Assembly (NCBI GenBank): GCA_011523245.1
Contig: WTHG01000518.1
Coordinates: 1 to 18,232 of the forward strand
Direction of reading: 5' to 3'
DNA: 18,232 bases
Origin: Verrucomicrobiales bacterium
GTDB taxonomy: Bacteria; Verrucomicrobiota; Verrucomicrobiia; Limisphaerales; UBA1100
Positions 14,264 to 18,232 of this stretch are shown here, piece after piece. How positions within the stretch are numbered: position 1 is the stretch's first letter; each line of letters begins with the position of its first letter. The translations under genes and the position numbers were made by a program. The notes under the pieces were generated by a model. The model was not told the origin of the DNA and did no database searches. It worked only from the letters and a program-made list of their open reading frames with translations.

Positions 14264-14518
14264 ATGAATCCGCTTCAACACATCCTGCTCCTGCTCCTGC
14301 GATTTTATCGCTGGGCCATCTCGCCTTTACTCACGGCACTAGCGGGTGGAACTATTTGCCGATTCGAACCCAGCTGTTCCCAATACGCGATGGAAGCGGT
14401 GACGAAGCATGGGGCATTTCGCGGATCTTGGCTTACGTTGAAGCGTTTGGGGCGTTGCCATCCTTGGGGCGGCTGCGGACATGATCCTGTGCCGACGACA
14501 ATACAGAAAATTTCATAA
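14264..14518 (+). CDS. yidD: Membrane protein insertion efficiency factor YidD
   Basis: The 84-residue protein has an amphipathic N-terminal stretch (LLLLLRFYRWAISPLL) and the conserved CRFEPSCSQYAMEAV (32-46) and GRCHPWGGCGHDPVP (63-77) segments that define the family. YidD aids YidC-dependent membrane protein insertion at the inner membrane. It begins immediately after the rnpA stop and ends immediately before the yidC start, with no spacer on either side. Confidence 0.95.
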   Translation: MNPLQHILLLLLRFYRWAISPLLTALAGGTICRFEPSCSQYAMEAVTKHGAFRGSWLTLKRLGRCHPWGGCGHDPVPTTIQKIS

Positions 14519-16447
14519 ATGGATCGTACTGGAAAAATCATCCTGGTTGCCTCGGTGCTGTTGCTGTTAGGCGCGCCGGTGTTGCAACAAATGTTGGGCC
14601 CGAAACGTGAGCCTATGCCGGATCCCGCATTGGAACAGAACGCCACCACGGAAACCAATACGCCCCCAGTCATTGGCCCGGCCCCGGAAGAAAACGGCAC
14701 GGCTACTCCAGAGACCGCCACCAATAATCCGACAGCCTCCACCAATGCCGCCCCGGTGACGCCCAGCTCGCCGGCTGTACCGGAGCCTGTTGTTAAAGAA
14801 ACTACGGCAACTTTGGAAAATGAATTTGTGAAGTTCACCTTCACGAGCCGCGGCGGCGGCGTGAAAAAGGTGGAGCTGAAACAGTTCCCGAAAGAAATCG
14901 GCGAAGAGGTTGCCAATGCCGGGCCGGTGGAAATGAATCTGGACCGCGGCCGGTTACCGTTGATGGCGTTTGAGCCGCGGACTGCCAGTACGGTTGATAC
15001 CAACCCGACGGCCGATCGTCCTTATCCGGCGGCCGGCTCGGTATATGACCTAACGCATACCCACAGCAATGTGGTGATGACCGCCACGTTTGGTGATTGG
15101 AATGTGCGCAAGGTGTTTACCATGGCGGCGGATTATCAGCTGCAAACTCAGGTGACGGTGAGCAATAGCTCAACCAATTCGCTGAGTGAGGCGGATTTTT
15201 ATCTTCTCACTGGCACGGCCATTGAACCGTTGAATACCTCGCAGATGATGGGCTTGAACTTCGGTACCATGTGGTTTGATGGCGATGAAGAAACCAAGGT
15301 CGATCAGGGTTGGTTCGATAACAAACCGCTTGGGTGCATGTGCATGCCAGGCGGGGATCCACGCAACAACTACGAGGCCGGGCAAGGCAACGTGGAATGG
15401 CTCGGGGCTTACAGCCGCTTTTTCCTGCAGGCGGTGATTCCGACTGAGCCTGGTTCGGCAGTAAGTGTGCATGAGTTTCGCCTGAATCCATTGAGCGACA
15501 CCGAGGCGGTGGCCGCAGGCAAAAAGGTGAAGAATAACCAGATGGCATGGGAAACGGCCATGTCCATTAAAGTGCCGTCGCTGGCGCCGGGCACGGAGAA
15601 GACCTTTAGCTACACCCTGTACACCGGCCCGCGCGAGTATGATCGCCTTAAGGCAATTGGCGCGGCCAATGGTGGCAACCAGTTTCATCTATTGATGGAC
15701 TTCGGTAAATGGTTCGGCTGGGTGGCCGAAGGGTTGTTGCGACTAATGAAGTGGATGGAGCCGCATCTAGGATTTTTGAAATCCTTGAAGATCAGTAGTT
15801 GGGCTTTGTCGATCATCGTCATCACTCTGGTGATCAAGCTGATTTTCTGGCCGATCACCGCTAAGAGCACGCGTGCCATGAAAAAGATGGCGCAGGTGAA
15901 TGCCAAGATGATGCCCGAGATTACAAAGATTCGGGAAAAGTATAAGAACGATTACCAGAAGATGAACATGAAGATGATGGAGACGTACCAAAAGTACGGC
16001 GTCAATCCATTGTCTCAAATTGGCGGCTGTTTGCCGATGGTCATCCAAATTCCGGTGTTCTTTGGCTTCTTCACCATGCTGCGCAGCGCGGTGGAATTGC
16101 GTGGGTCGGAATTCCTTTGGGCGGCTGATTTGTCCGCCCCGGATACTATTGCGGAGATCGCTGGCTTCCCGATTAATATTTTACCGTTACTTATGACCGG
16201 CACCATGTTTCTGCAAATGAAGCTCCAACCGGCCGCCCCGAACATGGATCCCACTCAGCAGGCGATTATGAAATACATGCCGCTGATGTTTGTGTTTTTC
16301 TTTTATTCTGCCTCATCCGGCCTCTGCCTCTACTGGACGGTGCAAAACGTGCTGTCCATCATCCAAACCAAGATGACCAAGGTGGACCCTGACGAGGATA
16401 ACAAGGTGGAAGTGATTCCGCCTGGCAAGAAACCGAAAACAACCTGA
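14519..16447 (+). CDS. yidC: Membrane protein insertase YidC
   Basis: The 642-residue protein inserts and folds inner-membrane proteins with or without SecYEG. TM1 is at about 6-25. A Thr/Pro/Asn-rich linker (about 38-92) leads to the large periplasmic domain (about 95-370) of Gram-negative YidC. The C-terminal core has hydrophobic segments near 425-447, 500-522, 549-567 and 585-617, with a basic coiled-coil cytoplasmic loop (450-495). NPLSQIGGCLPMVIQIPVFFGFF and MKYMPLMFVFFFYSASSGLCLYW are conserved. The groove Arg of E. coli YidC (Arg366) aligns with Lys440 here (VIKLIFWP). The highly charged tail ends KKPKTT. The gene is in the rpmH-rnpA-yidD-yidC-khpB order and starts directly after yidD. 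Confidence 0.96.
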   Translation: MDRTGKIILVASVLLLLGAPVLQQMLGPKREPMPDPALEQNATTETNTPPVIGPAPEENGTATPETATNNPTASTNAAPVTPSSPAVPEPVVKETTATLENEFVKFTFTSRGGGVKKVELKQFPKEIGEEVANAGPVEMNLDRGRLPLMAFEPRTASTVDTNPTADRPYPAAGSVYDLTHTHSNVVMTATFGDWNVRKVFTMAADYQLQTQVTVSNSSTNSLSEADFYLLTGTAIEPLNTSQMMGLNFGTMWFDGDEETKVDQGWFDNKPLGCMCMPGGDPRNNYEAGQGNVEWLGAYSRFFLQAVIPTEPGSAVSVHEFRLNPLSDTEAVAAGKKVKNNQMAWETAMSIKVPSLAPGTEKTFSYTLYTGPREYDRLKAIGAANGGNQFHLLMDFGKWFGWVAEGLLRLMKWMEPHLGFLKSLKISSWALSIIVITLVIKLIFWPITAKSTRAMKKMAQVNAKMMPEITKIREKYKNDYQKMNMKMMETYQKYGVNPLSQIGGCLPMVIQIPVFFGFFTMLRSAVELRGSEFLWAADLSAPDTIAEIAGFPINILPLLMTGTMFLQMKLQPAAPNMDPTQQAIMKYMPLMFVFFFYSASSGLCLYWTVQNVLSIIQTKMTKVDPDEDNKVEVIPPGKKPKTT

Positions 16448-16449
16448 TT

Positions 16450-16911
16450 ATGACTATGTCCAGTAAACCCAAATCCATCCTGGAAACCATGCTGAACCAT
16501 CTCGGCTTTGATGCTGCAGTGGAGGAAACCTCGCTCGATAGCGGCAGCCTGTTGAACGTGCAAACTGAGGATGATCCTGGCCGCTTGATTGGCCGTCAGG
16601 GCCGCACCTTGAGCGACCTGCAATACCTCACTAACCGCCTGCTCATCGTGCAGGACAAGGAAGCTCCCAAGGTGACTGTGGATGTCGGCAACTACCGCAC
16701 TGAAAATCGTGATGGACTGATCGAAAAGGCTAAAGCCGCCGCCGAGAAGGCGCGCCGCTGGGGCGAGACTGTGGAGATGGAGCCGATGAACGCCTACGAT
16801 CGCCGGGTCGTGCACGAGGCGTTGCGTGAGGTGTCCGATGTTTCCACCGAATCCATTGAGGTGGAGGATACGAACAAAAAGATGATTCTCGTTCGGCCGG
16901 TAACCGGCTAA
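16450..16911 (+). CDS. khpB: KH-R3H RNA-binding protein (KhpB/Jag-like, short form)
   Basis: The 153-residue protein has a KH-type domain with the GRLIGRQGRTLSDLQYLTN loop-helix (45-63) and an R3H domain (about 84-153) with MNAYDRRVVHEAL (113-125). It lacks the N-terminal Jag-N domain found in Firmicutes homologues. KhpB/Jag proteins bind RNA and, in Gram-positives, affect cell elongation and division; the role here is not established. It starts 2 bases after the yidC stop; ATG 16456 is an alternative start. It is the last gene of the cluster, followed by a strong terminator. Confidence 0.92.
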   Translation: MTMSSKPKSILETMLNHLGFDAAVEETSLDSGSLLNVQTEDDPGRLIGRQGRTLSDLQYLTNRLLIVQDKEAPKVTVDVGNYRTENRDGLIEKAKAAAEKARRWGETVEMEPMNAYDRRVVHEALREVSDVSTESIEVEDTNKKMILVRPVTG

Positions 16912-16933
16912 AGCGGTGGAACAACAAGTTTGG

Positions 16934-16958
16934 AAACGGGCCTTCGGGCCCGTTTTTT
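16934..16958 (+). terminator. Strong Rho-independent terminator after khpB
   Basis: AAACGGGCC (16934-16942) and GGCCCGTTT (16947-16955) form a 9-bp stem closed by a TTCG tetraloop, one of the most stable RNA loops. The T-run continues to 16958, then GTTTT. It lies in the convergent gap, and the AAA side may give partial termination of the minus-strand gene too. Confidence 0.9.
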
Positions 16959-16961
16959 GTT

Positions 16962-17819
16962 TTAGGCTAAGCCCTTGAGATATGCCAATATCAGTTTCGG
17001 TAGATCGGTGCTGTAACCGCCTTCCAGGATGTTGGCTTGAGGTTTTTTCAGGGCGCGCAGTTGCTGGGCGATCCAGGTGTAGTCCTCGATTTCGAGTTTT
17101 TGCTGGCACAAAGGATCGTGCTTGTAAGCGTCAAAGCCGGCGGAGACACAGATGATATCCGGATCAAACTTTTTCAGGGTCGCCAAGGCTTTGGTGGCGG
17201 TGGCGCGCCAGGTGGTGTTGGGGCTGTCCGGGGCCACGGTGAAGTTGTGGCAGTTATCAAAACTCTTCTGGCCCGTGCCGGGATAAGCGGGGTGTTGGTG
17301 GATGGAAATGAAAGCCGTGCCTTCGGTGCGGTGGAGAATATCCTCGGTGCCGTTGCCGTGGTGCACGTCGAAGTCGAATACGGCCACTTTCTTGATGCCG
17401 TTGGCGCGGGCGTGGAGGGCGGCGATGGCGATGCTGTTGAAAAAACAAAATCCCATGGCACGTTCGCGAGTGGCGTGATGGCCGGGGGGGCGGAGCAAAG
17501 AAAAATTGGGTTTGCCGGCCTGAGCGAGTTCCAACGCGCGCAGGGCGCCGCCAATGGAACGGCGCGCGTGGGCGTCGATATCCGGATAATTGGGCGTATC
17601 GCCGTCAAAAGGCCCCTCAGGTTTGGCGACGAGTCGCACGTGGGCTTTTTCGTGGGCGCGGGTGATCAGGGCATCGGTCACTTTGGCGGGCTTGTCCCAA
17701 GTGATCTTCAGCTCGGTCTGCTCGCGTAGCAGCTTGAGGGTGCCGGCCACGCGTTGGGGGCGTTCGGGATGGAATTCCTGCGAGTAGTCGAGGCAACGTT
17801 CATCGGTGATCACGTGCAT
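16962..17819 (-). CDS. Histone deacetylase family (HDAC/AcuC/AphA-like) metal-dependent deacetylase
   Basis: The start at 17819 gives 285 residues, with MHVITDERCLDYSQEFHPERPQR matching the family N-terminus; the frame is open to 17864. Hallmarks are RPPGHHA with His114/His115 as general acid/base, MGFCFFNSIAIAA, zinc ligands Asp151 and His153 in DFDVHHGNGTE, the third ligand Asp230 (SAGFDAYKHDP) and the transition-state Tyr269 (LEGGY). All are present, so the enzyme should be an active zinc amidohydrolase. Bacterial members deacetylate proteins (AcuC type), polyamines or other amides; which one cannot be told here. It is convergent with khpB and divergent from scpA, so it is probably a single-gene transcript. 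Confidence 0.9.
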   Translation of the reverse strand: MHVITDERCLDYSQEFHPERPQRVAGTLKLLREQTELKITWDKPAKVTDALITRAHEKAHVRLVAKPEGPFDGDTPNYPDIDAHARRSIGGALRALELAQAGKPNFSLLRPPGHHATRERAMGFCFFNSIAIAALHARANGIKKVAVFDFDVHHGNGTEDILHRTEGTAFISIHQHPAYPGTGQKSFDNCHNFTVAPDSPNTTWRATATKALATLKKFDPDIICVSAGFDAYKHDPLCQQKLEIEDYTWIAQQLRALKKPQANILEGGYSTDLPKLILAYLKGLA

Positions 17820-17914
17820 GGGACTAGTGTGAAGCAGGGCGCGTGGGCCGTCCACTGTGAACAACCTCTGGTTTCCCGTGATGCAGGCGCAGGCCTATTC
17901 TGCGGTGCGCGTTC

Positions 17915-18232
17915 ATGCTGGATTATAAAGTCAAATTTGAGGTTTTCGAGGGGCCCATGGACCTCCTGCTTTACTTGGTGAAGAAGGAGGAGGTGGACAT
18001 CTACGAGGTGAACCTCACCAAGATCGCGCGGGAATTCATCGAGTACGTCGATCTCATGCGCGAATTTGATATCGAGATCGCCGGCGAATTCCTCGTAATG
18101 GCCAGCACGCTCATGTATATCAAGAGCAAGGAACTCCTGCCAGTGGAACAGCAAGTGCAGGCTGAGGAAGAGGAGGAAGGCGAAGATCCCCGCTGGGAAC
18201 TCATCCGCAAGCTGGTGGAGTACAAGAAATTC
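17915..18232 (+). CDS. scpA: Segregation and condensation protein A (N-terminal part)
   Basis: The first 106 codons are present and the frame is open at the window edge. MLDYKVKFEVFEGPMDLLLYLVKKEEVDIYEV is the typical ScpA start, followed by IAREFIEYVDLM, EIAGEFLVMASTLMYIKSKELLP and a Glu-rich linker (EEEEEGEDPRWELIRKLVEYKKF). ScpA is the kleisin that bridges SMC heads and ScpB in bacterial condensin. Kleisin N-terminal residues contact the SMC neck. A short inverted repeat (CGCAG 17888-17892 / CTGCG 17900-17904) lies before the start. No Shine-Dalgarno sequence is visible. The gene is divergent from the deacetylase gene. Confidence 0.95.
   Translation, partial: MLDYKVKFEVFEGPMDLLLYLVKKEEVDIYEVNLTKIAREFIEYVDLMREFDIEIAGEFLVMASTLMYIKSKELLPVEQQVQAEEEEEGEDPRWELIRKLVEYKKF

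Overview
The window is about 18 kb of a GC-rich, densely coded bacterial chromosome. I infer a member of the Verrucomicrobiota. The basis is the mix of a sulfatase tail, a CE15-type glucuronoyl esterase, a fused rhamnulose-phosphate aldolase/dehydrogenase and paired secreted HtrA-like proteins, plus the near absence of Shine-Dalgarno sequences. No marker gene here proves this. I saw no tRNA, rRNA, CRISPR array, transposase, integrase or phage gene, so the region reads as stable chromosome.

Layout. Positions 1-250 hold the 3' end of a sulfatase and two hairpin terminators of opposite polarity. Positions 275-1402 (minus strand) encode a very short secretin-pore-like secreted protein and, downstream, a lipoprotein with MORN-like and Sel1-like repeats. 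A palindrome separates these from a divergent CE15 esterase (1476-2744). Next come two adjacent secreted S1C proteins on the plus strand. One is an intact HtrA-type protease (2830-3813). The other is a degenerate paralogue that has lost His and Ser of the triad and carries its PDZ domain inside the trypsin fold (3830-4855). Positions 4994-8796 (minus) hold L-rhamnose catabolism: rhaB, then the aldolase/SDR fusion. Positions 8906-12299 (plus) are the fatty-acid synthesis cluster fabD-fabG-acpP-fabF. It is followed by a thymidine/pyrimidine phosphorylase (12380-13660) and the conserved rpmH-rnpA-yidD-yidC-khpB cluster (13761-16911), which ends in a strong UUCG-loop terminator. A histone-deacetylase-family amidohydrolase (minus) and the start of scpA (plus) close the window.

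How the genes work together. The first 9 kb is mostly envelope and carbohydrate use: sulfatase, glucuronoyl esterase and rhamnose genes fit growth on sulfated or plant/algal polysaccharides, and the HtrA pair fits envelope quality control. The second half is housekeeping: fatty-acid elongation, nucleoside salvage, ribosome/RNase P, membrane protein insertion and chromosome condensation.

Most interesting signals: the pseudo-HtrA with an internal PDZ domain; the roughly 148-residue secretin-like protein beside a lipoprotein; three short tandem repeats (8, 7 and 7 bp periods) within 1.1 kb around fabD, one of them coding; and a possible attenuator between acpP and fabF whose U-tract abuts the fabF start codon. 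I did not find a convincing wholly new multi-gene system.
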